Shown here in pieces: positions 51,899 to 60,774 of a DNA stretch of 64,000 nucleotides; the first letter of the stretch is position 1; the number at the start of each line of letters is the position of its first letter. The stretch is from the NCBI RefSeq assembly GCF_014698755.1, contig NZ_JACJTO010000013.1, positions 32,792-96,791 of the forward strand, in the 5' to 3' direction. The position numbers and the translations under genes are program-made. Under the pieces are notes generated by a model, which saw only the letters and a program-made list of their open reading frames with translations, searched no databases and was not told the origin of the DNA. The DNA comes from Aphanizomenon flos-aquae FACHB-1287. Its GTDB lineage: Bacteria; Cyanobacteriota; Cyanobacteriia; Cyanobacteriales; Nostocaceae.

Positions 51899-52138
51899 TT
51901 ACAATTCAATATCATCTAAGGGTAATAATCCTTCATCAATATCGGGGAAATCTTCTTCTATGTCATCTAAGGTGGAAAAAGTTTCCAGGAGAGATTTTTT
52001 CTTGTAGGGTTCTATGATGAGTTTTCCGTTATCTTCTCGGATAATTACTTCTGTTGTTGATAGAGTTAATTCTGGAGGGATGGTTAAGGTTTGGGTGTTT
52101 CCTGTTTGAATAAGCTTAATGTGATATTCTGTACTCAT
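51899..52138 (-). CDS. vapB: VapB/AbrB-like antitoxin
   Basis: A 79-aa protein with an N-terminal swapped-hairpin AbrB-like DNA-binding domain (IKLIQTGNTQTLTIPPELTL). Its acidic C-terminus (DDIEEDFPDIDEGLLPLDDIEL) is suited to wrapping the toxin. It is five bases downstream of the hsdS stop, so translation is probably coupled to the RM genes. Confidence 0.85.
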   Translation of the reverse strand: MSTEYHIKLIQTGNTQTLTIPPELTLSTTEVIIREDNGKLIIEPYKKKSLLETFSTLDDIEEDFPDIDEGLLPLDDIEL

Positions 52139-52143
52139 TGTGA

Positions 52144-53514
52144 TTATCCTTTTTGGGGTTGTGGTTTCTGGGGTGAGGGTATAGCAATTTGGCTTACATC
52201 TATTTTACCTGTTACCGCGTTGGTAATTAGGGAGGTGCGATATTCTTTTAATAGTTCTATGGCTTGTTTGATTTTAGCTTTTTGTTGGTCAATTTGGGTT
52301 GTTTTTTGGTCTAAATATTGAGATATTAATTTTTGCTCTTTTATAGGAGGAAGACAGATAATCGTATTACCCAATTCTTCTGCATTCAAATGAGGCTGGG
52401 CTGCTCTACTTTTTGCCAAATATATTTGACCTTCTAAAATATGTTTACTCAATAAATTTAAAGCAATATATTTTGAGTAAGCTTTAGTAGGAGTTAAAAC
52501 CATATCGTAACCAGCAATTGCTCCAGCCCATTCATCTGGTACAATGGCAGAATCTCCTGTATAAGCTCCACTTCTTACAACTAGAATATCACCTACTTTA
52601 AGCTCTGGATTTCTTGACCAAGGAACTTTATCAGGATTTACTCTTTGTACTTTAGAACCATCAATTATTCCTCTATAAATATCTGTTGCTCTAATAATTG
52701 GTAAACCATCATCCAATTGTTCAGGAGGTTCACCCAATCCATATTTAATATCACCAATAAATTTAATTCTTATAGATTTCCAATGTTTCGGAATATCACC
52801 AAGCCACTCAATACCAGAATCTTTTATTGGTACGCTTGAATCTAGTCCTTTAGTGACAGCGTGACTGATAATTGCGGTGCGTTTTTCGTCGAGTTTTTCA
52901 ATGAGGGTTTCTTTCTTTTTGATGAGTTCGTCTATTTGTTTGGTTTTATAGTCGAGAAATTGAGCGATCTTTTCTTGTTCGTCTAGTGGGGGGAAACCTA
53001 AATATAAAACTCCTAAAAATGCGCCTGAAAGCTGTTGTTGTGCTGTCCCATAAGAATAAAAATCTAATTGCTTTGACCATAATAGAGACATCGAAATATA
53101 TTTCAAAAACTCAGCAAATATGTTTATTGGTCTAACAATTATCATTTGTGCATTAATAAATGCTGTTTGATACGGAACATTAGAAAACAACGCTGTTTGT
53201 CCAATAGTTCCACGCATAGTTACAACTAAGTCATTCTTAATTAATTTTCCCCGACTAAGAGATTCAAATTTTTCTAAAGTAATAAATTTTGTTTTTGAAG
53301 AAAAATTGAAAGCATTAGATTTAATATTGTCAGTGCTTAAAAAGGGGATTCCATCATCCTCTAAATCATTCTCATTAGGATAATTTTTTCCTCTGTCTCC
53401 GTCTATTAGTTTTGTTATTTGTTTTAATCGTTTAACTTCCCAATGCTCAGGAATATCACCCAACCACACAACACCAGAATCTTTATACTTTTGATAACCC
53501 TGATAATTACCCAT
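52144..53514 (-). CDS. hsdS: Type I restriction enzyme specificity subunit
   Basis: DNA-recognition subunit of 456 aa. Two target-recognition domains each begin with a GDIPEHW-type segment (WLGDIPEHWEVKRL near 18 and WLGDIPKHWKSIRI near 235). Each is followed by a long coiled-coil spacer ending DEKRTAIISHAVTKGLD or YRTSLITNAVTGKIDV. The two halves suggest a bipartite target that cannot be predicted from sequence. Its start overlaps the DUF3368 stop in TAATG, a coupling signal. Confidence 0.93.
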   Translation of the reverse strand: MGNYQGYQKYKDSGVVWLGDIPEHWEVKRLKQITKLIDGDRGKNYPNENDLEDDGIPFLSTDNIKSNAFNFSSKTKFITLEKFESLSRGKLIKNDLVVTMRGTIGQTALFSNVPYQTAFINAQMIIVRPINIFAEFLKYISMSLLWSKQLDFYSYGTAQQQLSGAFLGVLYLGFPPLDEQEKIAQFLDYKTKQIDELIKKKETLIEKLDEKRTAIISHAVTKGLDSSVPIKDSGIEWLGDIPKHWKSIRIKFIGDIKYGLGEPPEQLDDGLPIIRATDIYRGIIDGSKVQRVNPDKVPWSRNPELKVGDILVVRSGAYTGDSAIVPDEWAGAIAGYDMVLTPTKAYSKYIALNLLSKHILEGQIYLAKSRAAQPHLNAEELGNTIICLPPIKEQKLISQYLDQKTTQIDQQKAKIKQAIELLKEYRTSLITNAVTGKIDVSQIAIPSPQKPQPQKG

Positions 53515-54014
53515 TATTCCCCTTCCTTTTCCTGTGCTAAAAGTAAAATCTTGTCATATAAAAGCGGAGAAATCCAAAAAGTAGAATTTTCAATCAACTT
53601 ATTCATCAAAGGCTTAACAGCCACAACAAAACCCCTTGTTTTCCCTTCTAATAAAACTCCTAATAATCCAGTAATTCTAATTCCTAACCGTTGTGCTTCA
53701 GCCCTTCCCCTGCGTTCATCAATTAATAATAAATCAGTCTTTAACTCCAATGCCAAAATAATAGCCTCCGACTCCCCATTATCTAACTTAGCTTGTTGTT
53801 TTAATTCATATACTTTATTTTTATCTTTCACAGTTTTAACCTCTAAGAAAGGAGATTTTTCTGCTTGTAGTTCACTTAAAAATAGGGGATGACACCTTGA
53901 TAATTCTTCATAAACTGCTTGAGGAATAATCACCTTTTCATAAAGTGCCTGTAACAGAAAAATATGTTCAATACTAATTAAATTAGTAATCACAGAAGTA
54001 TCACTAATAATCAC
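53514..54014 (-). CDS. DUF3368-type PIN-like toxin
   Basis: A 166-aa protein. ISDTSVITNLISI carries the first acidic residue, and LDNGESEAIILALE plus LLLIDERRGRAEAQRLGI complete a PIN-like active site. DUF3368 proteins are regularly paired with UPF0175 antitoxins, exactly as here. The start overlaps the antitoxin stop by four bases. Confidence 0.83.
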   Translation of the reverse strand: MIISDTSVITNLISIEHIFLLQALYEKVIIPQAVYEELSRCHPLFLSELQAEKSPFLEVKTVKDKNKVYELKQQAKLDNGESEAIILALELKTDLLLIDERRGRAEAQRLGIRITGLLGVLLEGKTRGFVVAVKPLMNKLIENSTFWISPLLYDKILLLAQEKEGE

Positions 54015-54265
54015 AATCTTCCCAACTCCTGTAAATTCTGTAAATCAATCTCAAAATCCTCCAAATCATAACGATATAAAGGTATTTTCCGCGCCTTCAG
54101 TAAATCCCGAAAAGCATCAGATTCCATTTGTGCCATTTTAGCTGCATAATCAAAAGTTAATCGCCCCGACTCAAATAAATGTAATGCAATCTCCTGTAAA
54201 AATTCCGTAGGGGTTAACTGGGAAGCGTCTAAAAATTCATCTAAAATTACTAACGACATTACCAA
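54011..54265 (-). CDS. UPF0175-family antitoxin
   Basis: A small protein of 84 aa with a helical, HTH-like organisation: ALHLFESGRLTFDYAAKMAQMESDAFRDLLKARKIPL. That SGRLT...A..M....F...L pattern is typical of UPF0175. The acidic C-terminus would contact the DUF3368 toxin. It overlaps the toxin gene by four bases. Confidence 0.82.
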   Translation of the reverse strand: MVMSLVILDEFLDASQLTPTEFLQEIALHLFESGRLTFDYAAKMAQMESDAFRDLLKARKIPLYRYDLEDFEIDLQNLQELGRL

Positions 54266-54298
54266 AAGCTCCTAACTCTATATTTTTATTTTAGCTGT

Positions 54299-54595
54299 TC
54301 AGATCCCCGACTTCTTCTTAGAAATTCCTAGATCATTTTCCTTAAACTCAATATCAGCACAAGCACCATATAAATTAAGTATCCCCTGAGAATGAAGCAT
54401 ATTTTTTTGCTTTAAAAATTCCTGGAAATCAGTGTCAGAAAAAAAGTTGAGCATATCTTTCATCTCATCAAAATCAATCAAGCCATCTTTAAAAGCATCT
54501 AATACAAGATTAGCCAAGATTTTTTGGGATAAATTACCCCATTAATCAGGTATTTTATCTGTTAAATTATCTGGTAAATCAATTGTAATTTGCAT
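54299..54595 (-). pseudogene. Antitoxin gene with in-frame stop, C-terminus from a repeat
   Basis: From the ATG at 54595 (GGAGG nine bases upstream) the frame reads MQITIDLPDNLTDKIPD, then TAA. It continues in the same frame as WGNLSQKILANLVLDAF to residue 98. MQITIDLPDNL is a typical start of UPF0175 and related antitoxins, and KDGLIDFDEMKDML resembles the UPF0175 helix. The last ten residues (LGISKKKSGI) come from a dispersed hairpin repeat (54300-54335). A TTG at 54517 could restart a 72-aa protein. A premature stop plus repeat insertion suggest a decaying second antitoxin with no adjacent toxin. Confidence 0.65.
54300..54335. repeat. Dispersed hairpin repeat (CCCCGACTTCTT family), copy 1
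   Basis: Contains CCCCGACTTCTTCTTAG and supplies the last codons of the broken antitoxin. Related hairpins occur at 60731-60763 and 61740-61770, built around ACTTCTT/AAGAAGT. This family is common in cyanobacterial spacers. Confidence 0.6.
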
Positions 54596-54635
54596 AATTT
54601 GAAAACCTCCTAACTCTATATTTCTATTTTAGTCC

Positions 54636-56849
54636 TTAAACTACTTCCGCTAACATCGCCATAATATCCGATTCTAAGGCCTTAATATCATCCTCAATTA
54701 CATCCAAACCACGGGGAGGCTGATATACATAAAAATGACGATTTAAGGGAATTTCATAACCTACTTTAGTCTTATCAAAATCAATCCAAGCATCTGGAAC
54801 ATGGGGTAAAACTTCCTTTTTAAAATACTCCTCACAATGCTCTTTTACTAACTTAACTAACTCATTTACACTCCCATCTTTACCATAATCTAAAGGTAAA
54901 GGTAAAGCAATATCATTTGGTAAAGAGACAATTTCCGTATCTCGCAAATTACTATCTGGTTCAGGATTCCCCTTACTATCTCTACAAATTTCCGCTTCTG
55001 GATCTGCTGTTCCCAAAGCTGATAAAATTGCTTTTTTAATAGGTGCTTTTAAATTTAAACCTGCTTTTTTTAAAACCTGATTTAAATCTTTTTCAAACTT
55101 ATCACGGAATAGATAAAGTTTATTTGTATCTATTTTCTGTAAAGCTTCAATAATCTGAGTTTGGAGATTTTCACCCTCTAAAATTTCTAATTGTTGTACC
55201 TTTTCATCTTTCCGCTTTTTAGTAGTAGCTAAATTTTGAAAAGCTGTTTGTTCCCAAAGTAAAGCTAACCGCTCTTTACTAACTTGAAAATTTAATCTTA
55301 ATGGACGTTCTACGGTAATCTTTAAAAAACCAAAATCCCGATTATCAAAGATTTTAGAACAAATCGGCTTTTCTATTTTACCATCATTTTTAATTTCACT
55401 AATACCATTATGTTGAAAATCCCCATACAGTCGCACCAGTTCGGTAATATGTTCAGATGATAATTCATTACGCTTATTACCTAAACTCTTTTTCATTTTT
55501 GAATAATGATGAGTACCATCAATAAGCTGCACTTTCCCCCGACGATTTGACCTTTTTTTATTGGTGACTAACCAAATATAAGTGAAAATTCCCGTATTAT
55601 AAAACATCTGGTCAGGTAAAGCAATTACCGCATCTAACCAATCATTTTCAATTATCCACCGCCGAATATTACTTTCACCGCTTCCTGCGTCTCCTGTGAA
55701 CAATGGAGAACCATTAAATACTATCGCAATTCGTGAACCATCACCGCCATTTTCTGAAGGTTGCATTTTTGAGATCTTGTGTTGAAGAAACAACAATGAA
55801 CCATCATTAATGCGTGGTAAACCTGCGCCAAAACGTCCTTTAAATCCTAAATTTTTATGCTCATCTTCAATAAAATCTTGTTCCGGTTTCCACTCCACAC
55901 CAAAGGGAGGATTAGCCAACATATAATGAAATTTTTTATCAGAATGTCCGTCATGGGGTACGAAATTATTACTTTTATTTTTGGCGTTTTTTACTCCTAA
56001 TGTGTCACCATAAATAATATTGTCTATGGGTTCATCTTTAATCAATAAATCAGAACAACAAATAGCATAGGATTCGGGGTTATATTCTTGCCCAAATAGC
56101 CCTAAATTCGCTTCTGGGTTTTGGTTTTTAATATATTCTTCTGCTACTGATAACATCCCTCCTGTACCGGCTGTGGGGTCATAAACTGAGCGATAAATAC
56201 CTGATTTAAAAACATCGGTTTCTTCACAGAAAACTAAATTTACCATCAAGCGAATTACTTCACGAGGTGTAAAATGATCTCCCGCTTCTTCGTTGGCTTG
56301 TTCATTAAATTTTCTCACCAATTCTTCAAATAGATAACCCATTTGGAGGTTAGAAAGTTTAGAAGGAGATAAATCTATTTCTGGGTTACAAAAATCTTTA
56401 ATAATCAGATATAAGCGATTACTTTCATCAAGTTTTTGAATCTCGCTTTTAAAATCGAACTTTTCAAAAATATCCCTGGCTTTAGGTGAAAAACCATGTA
56501 TATAATCAATTAAATTACTAGCAATATTATCAGCATCATCTAATAATTTTTGAAATGTGAATCGACTGGTGTTATATAAAAATTGTTTACGTTCTCCCCC
56601 AATTGCGACTTTAGAAATAGCTTTTTCAAAGGCCTCACCCTTTAATTTCATGGCTTCATATTTGGCTTTAGCTTCTATCACAGCTTGTTTATTTGGTTCT
56701 AAAACAGCATCTAACCGCCGCAACACAATTAAGGGCAACATCACCCGACGATATTGAGGCGGGCGGTAGGGTCCCCGGAGTTTATCAGCAATAGCCCAAA
56801 TAAAACCAATTAAATCTTGATGATGAGAATTTTCTGTAATTGTTGCCAT
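54636..56849 (-). CDS. hsdM: Type I restriction enzyme M subunit (DNA methyltransferase)
   Basis: N6-adenine methyltransferase of 737 aa. The N-terminal helical HsdM domain (residues 1-130) starts LIGFIWAIADKLRGPYRPPQYRRV. The SAM-binding motif is DPTAGTGGML and the catalytic motif IV is NPPFGVEW. The ATG at 56849 (MATITENSHHQDL) is preferred; an ATG at 56924 would add 25 residues that look non-conserved. It is the first gene of the island and begins 83 bp beyond the panC-cmk stop. The C-terminal 200 residues are longer than in E. coli HsdM, as common in this subgroup. Confidence 0.93.
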   Translation of the reverse strand: MATITENSHHQDLIGFIWAIADKLRGPYRPPQYRRVMLPLIVLRRLDAVLEPNKQAVIEAKAKYEAMKLKGEAFEKAISKVAIGGERKQFLYNTSRFTFQKLLDDADNIASNLIDYIHGFSPKARDIFEKFDFKSEIQKLDESNRLYLIIKDFCNPEIDLSPSKLSNLQMGYLFEELVRKFNEQANEEAGDHFTPREVIRLMVNLVFCEETDVFKSGIYRSVYDPTAGTGGMLSVAEEYIKNQNPEANLGLFGQEYNPESYAICCSDLLIKDEPIDNIIYGDTLGVKNAKNKSNNFVPHDGHSDKKFHYMLANPPFGVEWKPEQDFIEDEHKNLGFKGRFGAGLPRINDGSLLFLQHKISKMQPSENGGDGSRIAIVFNGSPLFTGDAGSGESNIRRWIIENDWLDAVIALPDQMFYNTGIFTYIWLVTNKKRSNRRGKVQLIDGTHHYSKMKKSLGNKRNELSSEHITELVRLYGDFQHNGISEIKNDGKIEKPICSKIFDNRDFGFLKITVERPLRLNFQVSKERLALLWEQTAFQNLATTKKRKDEKVQQLEILEGENLQTQIIEALQKIDTNKLYLFRDKFEKDLNQVLKKAGLNLKAPIKKAILSALGTADPEAEICRDSKGNPEPDSNLRDTEIVSLPNDIALPLPLDYGKDGSVNELVKLVKEHCEEYFKKEVLPHVPDAWIDFDKTKVGYEIPLNRHFYVYQPPRGLDVIEDDIKALESDIMAMLAEVV

Positions 56850-56932
56850 ATTTATGGGATTTGTATTATAGTTACTTTCCCAGTTTTTGATTAAATTTGC
56901 AATGGTGAGTAAATTACCCACCATAATTGTAA

Positions 56933-58534
56933 TTAATCAGAGAGCCGCTGATAATGGTTAATAATTTGTGCAGCTACTTCAGAAGCTGTTAAACCATCAG
57001 TTTCGACCTCAATAGCATCAGCAGCTTTTTGTAAAGGGGAAATCTTGCGTGTGCTATCTTTTAAGTCGCGTTCAGCAATATCCCGTTCTAGCTGTTCTAA
57101 GCTAACTTGGTTTTGATTTCGCGCTTGAAAGTCTTGATGACGACGACGGGCCCGTTCACCCACGGAAGCAGTTAAAAATATTTTAACCTCTGCATCTGGG
57201 AAAACATGAGTCCCAATGTCTCTACCTTCCGCTACTAAACCCCCCCGTTGTCCCCAACTCTGTTGTTGTTGGACTAATGCTTGTCTAACAGCACTTTGAG
57301 CAGCGATCGCTGATACTAGAGATGTTACCTCAACTGTGCGAATTTTTTCAGTGACATCTATATCATTAATCTGGACTTTTACGGGAGATTGCAGACTTTG
57401 ACCAGGAGTGAGTTCAATTTTACACCGCGTCGCCAATTCAGCAACAGCACAATCATCATCAATAGCAATCCCCTGTTCCAGCACTAACCAAGCGATCGCC
57501 CGGTACATAGCACCTGTATCTAAATAAACCAAACCTAAATGATTTGCCACTTGACGAGCAACCGTAGATTTACCAGCACCCGCGGGACCATCAATAGCGA
57601 TAATTGGTTCGCGTATTTGGTCTTTGTCGCGCAAAATCGTATTGTCAATTAACCGTGTAGAACCAAGACGAGCAGCGATCGCCAACATTCCTTCATTCTC
57701 AACTTTTTCTAAAAACATCAACGTAGTCGGTTCCACCAATTCAACATATTCCAAGCTGATAGCCCTAACTTTTGCGATTTCTTCCCGAACCAATGCTATT
57801 AGTTCACTACTGTGACGAACGCCAGCTTTAAACGCCGCTTCAGCTTGCCGTAAACCTTTAAATAACACTGTTGCTTGCTCCTTTTCTGTAGCCGTCAAAT
57901 ACTGATTACGAGAACTTAAAGCCAAGCCAGACACCTCCCGCACCGTGGGACAAACAACAATTCCTACTGGCAAATTTAAATCAGCTACTAAGCGTTTAAT
58001 AATTGCCAGTTGTTGGCCATCCTTTTGTCCAAAATAAGCCCGGTCAGGTTGTACTAAATTCAAAAGTTTAGTAACAATAGTTGCCACACCAGCAAAATGA
58101 CCTGGACGACAATTACCACACAAACCAGATATCATATCAGACGGAGGGACAACTTGTGTCATCTGAGTTTCTGCTATATTCTTACTAGGGATACCAATTT
58201 CCTCCGGAGTTGGGGCAAAAATCACATCTACCCCAGCTTGTTCACAAAATTGTCTGTCCTGTTCTAGAGTGCGGGGATAGCGTTGATAGTCCTCATTCGG
58301 TCCAAATTGCAAAGGATTGACAAAAATACTCACAATTACCGTCAAATTTTCTTGTTTAGCCCGTTTAATTAAACTTAAATGACCTTGATGTAAATTCCCC
58401 ATAGTGGGAACTAAACCCACCACTGTAGGATACCAACTGGTTTGTTCATCATCATCTGGTGGCTTAATATGGCTTTGCCAGCGACGGCGATTTAAATAGC
58501 AGCGTAAGGCTACAACATTTGTCAGCACACGCAC
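56933..58534 (-). CDS. panC-cmk: Bifunctional pantoate-beta-alanine ligase / cytidylate kinase
   Basis: Fusion of 533 aa typical of cyanobacteria. Residues 1-290 are pantothenate synthetase (PTMGNLHQGHLSLI with the HxGH nucleotidyl motif; VSIFVNPLQFGPNEDY) for coenzyme A. Residues 310-530 are cytidylate kinase (AIDGPAGAGKSTVAR P-loop; YLDTGAMYRA; GRDIGTHVFPDA) for CMP phosphorylation. The two activities share no obvious pathway; the fusion is a taxonomic marker. Confidence 0.96.
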   Translation of the reverse strand: MRVLTNVVALRCYLNRRRWQSHIKPPDDDEQTSWYPTVVGLVPTMGNLHQGHLSLIKRAKQENLTVIVSIFVNPLQFGPNEDYQRYPRTLEQDRQFCEQAGVDVIFAPTPEEIGIPSKNIAETQMTQVVPPSDMISGLCGNCRPGHFAGVATIVTKLLNLVQPDRAYFGQKDGQQLAIIKRLVADLNLPVGIVVCPTVREVSGLALSSRNQYLTATEKEQATVLFKGLRQAEAAFKAGVRHSSELIALVREEIAKVRAISLEYVELVEPTTLMFLEKVENEGMLAIAARLGSTRLIDNTILRDKDQIREPIIAIDGPAGAGKSTVARQVANHLGLVYLDTGAMYRAIAWLVLEQGIAIDDDCAVAELATRCKIELTPGQSLQSPVKVQINDIDVTEKIRTVEVTSLVSAIAAQSAVRQALVQQQQSWGQRGGLVAEGRDIGTHVFPDAEVKIFLTASVGERARRRHQDFQARNQNQVSLEQLERDIAERDLKDSTRKISPLQKAADAIEVETDGLTASEVAAQIINHYQRLSD

Positions 58535-58663
58535 AAAATACCCCTAGTTCATTTCTATCTTTTCCCCCGTTAGTGTATATCTGATAGGGGAGGGAGAAGA
58601 TAAATTAACCAGGGGAATTTAGGGGAATTTAATAGTAGAAAGCGAAAGGAGAATTTGAACCAG

Positions 58664-59803
58664 TTATCTTCCTAAAACCTCAAGATTGACCGGAGCAACA
58701 CCGCTGCGGATCATACCTAATATTCGAGCAGCACCAGCGGAGAGGTCAACAATTCGCCCCCGGATGTAGGGACCCCTATCATTGATTCGCACGACGACAG
58801 AACGACCATTACGGGTATTAGTGACACGGATTTTTGTCCCTAGAGGTAAGGTACGATGGGCGGCAGTTAATCCTTCAGGATTATATCTTTCACCACTGGC
58901 GGTTTTATTGCCAGAGCCATCATAACCGTACCAAGAGGCCATACCCCGAAAATTGAGCTTGATATTACCTAAGGAAATCTGTCGCCCTCGTTTTAGCCCA
59001 GATCCTGATTTACGTACTGGTAGGTTAGCAATTTCTCCAATAGGAGACGCGTTACCCATCAGTCTTCGCAGTCTATTAGTTACTTGTAAGGCATCTTTGG
59101 CAAGATTAGTGGCTGGTGCCACGTTGTCACTATCGCTAGTATCTGCTAATCTCGTACTTGCATTGACTTCTACCAGTTCTTGACCGTCAATGGTAATGGT
59201 GTAGCGATCTACTGACGGTTGTTGACCTAAGAAGCCTTTTTTATTGGCTTTATTGTTAATTACGGAATTATCCGGTGTTTTCCAACTGACAGTAATCTTG
59301 CTTGCATCTACATTATTCTCGACTAGTTCGTTAATTCTAGCGGCTATAACACTAGCTTTCTGAACTGGGTCATTGTTAATTGTACTAACTTGTTTGTTAA
59401 AATCAACTTGATTGACAGTATTGCTAAAACTGGCAACTTTTGACTGGTTGGTAGTAGTATCAGTATGAGAATTGAGATTCTCACCACTGCCAATTACTCC
59501 AACTTTGGTTTCGTTGTTAGTAACTGGGGTAGAACCCAGGAAGGTAAGAACAGGAATATCCCGAACATAAAGAGTGGCTGCTTGTAAACCTTTAATACTG
59601 TGAGGGTAAATGCTGGCAGTCACAGGATTTGAGGTTGGGTTCTCTGTTGGGGATTGGTACTCTCCTACTTTAATGGCATCATGGGAAGATGATGCTTGAC
59701 CAGTTGGGGAACTTTCTTGACTGGGTTGAGCTTGACCAATGGAGGGCAGACCCAAAACAGCTAGAAGTACGGCAACTGTAGTCCACAAATGTCTTTGATT
59801 CAT
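58664..59803 (-). CDS. RlpA-like septal ring lytic transglycosylase
   Basis: Exported 379-aa protein. A signal peptide spans 1-25 (LWTTVAVLLAVLGLPSIGQAQ). A low-complexity Ser/Thr/Asn-rich linker covers about 26-150, and a conserved but unassigned middle domain (about 165-270) precedes a C-terminal double-psi beta-barrel (ASWYGYDGSGNKTASGERY...VRINDRGPYIRGRIVDLS). The Asp and the GRIVDLS motif match RlpA, which cleaves denuded peptidoglycan strands at the septum. No SPOR domain is present, unlike E. coli RlpA. Confidence 0.85.
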   Translation of the reverse strand: MNQRHLWTTVAVLLAVLGLPSIGQAQPSQESSPTGQASSSHDAIKVGEYQSPTENPTSNPVTASIYPHSIKGLQAATLYVRDIPVLTFLGSTPVTNNETKVGVIGSGENLNSHTDTTTNQSKVASFSNTVNQVDFNKQVSTINNDPVQKASVIAARINELVENNVDASKITVSWKTPDNSVINNKANKKGFLGQQPSVDRYTITIDGQELVEVNASTRLADTSDSDNVAPATNLAKDALQVTNRLRRLMGNASPIGEIANLPVRKSGSGLKRGRQISLGNIKLNFRGMASWYGYDGSGNKTASGERYNPEGLTAAHRTLPLGTKIRVTNTRNGRSVVVRINDRGPYIRGRIVDLSAGAARILGMIRSGVAPVNLEVLGR

Positions 59804-59858
59804 GCGTCCGATTTTTAAAGCGACTTTAGAACTTAAGTTTTTTGATTAGCTGGTTTTT

Positions 59859-59875
59859 TCACTGTTGAACAGTGA
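59859..59875. promoter_or_regulatory. 17-bp palindrome upstream of rlpA
   Basis: TCACTGTT and AACAGTGA arms around one G, 56 bp before the rlpA ATG. It could be an operator; there is no T run after it on the rlpA side, so it is unlikely to be a terminator. It does not match the cyanobacterial LexA or NtcA consensus. Confidence 0.35.
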
Positions 59876-60730
59876 TTCTCCCTGGAAATTTGAACTGGTT
59901 CGACTTTCACTTTTTATTTTGTAACTCGAATACATTAACATGAATTTTGAGGCTTGGGGATCAGGGTTTTAGCGTAAGTCTGAATCAACTAGCAAGATTT
60001 TCTGCCAGCTTTGAGCTTGCAAACCGTTATTAATTCAGGATTTTGGCTATGTAACGTTTTTTTTCAGATTTTCTGATTTTCTTGTGGAAACTTAATCTTG
60101 GGCACTCGCCTAATTTAAACATTACTATCTAATATTGATTCTCAGTATTCGCAAATCATGAGGTATTAAAAAATTTATAATGTTTATCTGGATTCGGATG
60201 GAATTTTACTGGTCTTAGTTGCTATCATCTACGCAAAAACAACCTATGAAAAGGTGAGATTATCAAAATACTGGCGTTGATTTTACTTAATATATGAGTT
60301 TCTGTCTATATTTTAGATAAGTAAATATATTTAAGTAGTTAAAATAATTAGTAGTAATAATTACAGCTAAATTGAGGTAATAAAAGTGATTTAGCTCCAG
60401 TCAGTATTTATTCTTATCCCCAAATAAATGATTAATGAGACAATAATTAGGGGTGGTAAGCGCGTATGCACAAATACAAAAAGTATAATACATTACTTTT
60501 GATTTAACAATTACCGTAATATTACTAGTAATAAATTTTGTATCAATCAATTAGACTCATGTTTAACTAGAAAATCCATAAATATTGCCAATAGCACTTT
60601 TAAGCATTATTGAAAAAGAATATTCCCGGTATAAATCTCCTAAAAATTGTTGTCATGGTAATAATTAATTGGTTTTAGCGATTTTACAAAAAAGGGAACA
60701 GGAAACAGACAATTTTTGTAAAATCTACTC

Positions 60731-60763
60731 AGATACCCAACTTCTTGAAGAAGTCAGATATCT
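60731..60763 (-). terminator. Hairpin repeat after the ParA-like gene, copy 2
   Basis: ACTTCTT and AAGAAGT form a perfect inner stem and GATA/TATC an outer one. It lies 12 bp past the ParA-like stop, followed by A/T-rich sequence, so it probably terminates the nuclease-parA transcript. Same family as 54300-54335 and 61740-61770. Confidence 0.55.
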
Positions 60764-60774
60764 TATTTTTCCAT

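Larger units (their letters stand above)
59804..60774. other. Long intergenic region, no gene recognised
   Basis: About 970 bp of AT-rich DNA upstream of rlpA and downstream of the ParA-like gene. It contains the rlpA promoter region with a 17-bp palindrome (59859-59875) and the hairpin after parA (60731-60763). Short frames only. No RNA gene recognised. Confidence 0.5.

Noticed and set aside
53443..53892. Plus-strand open frame of 149 codons across hsdS and the DUF3368 gene
   Set aside because: Antisense to two well-supported overlapping genes, with no recognisable domain.
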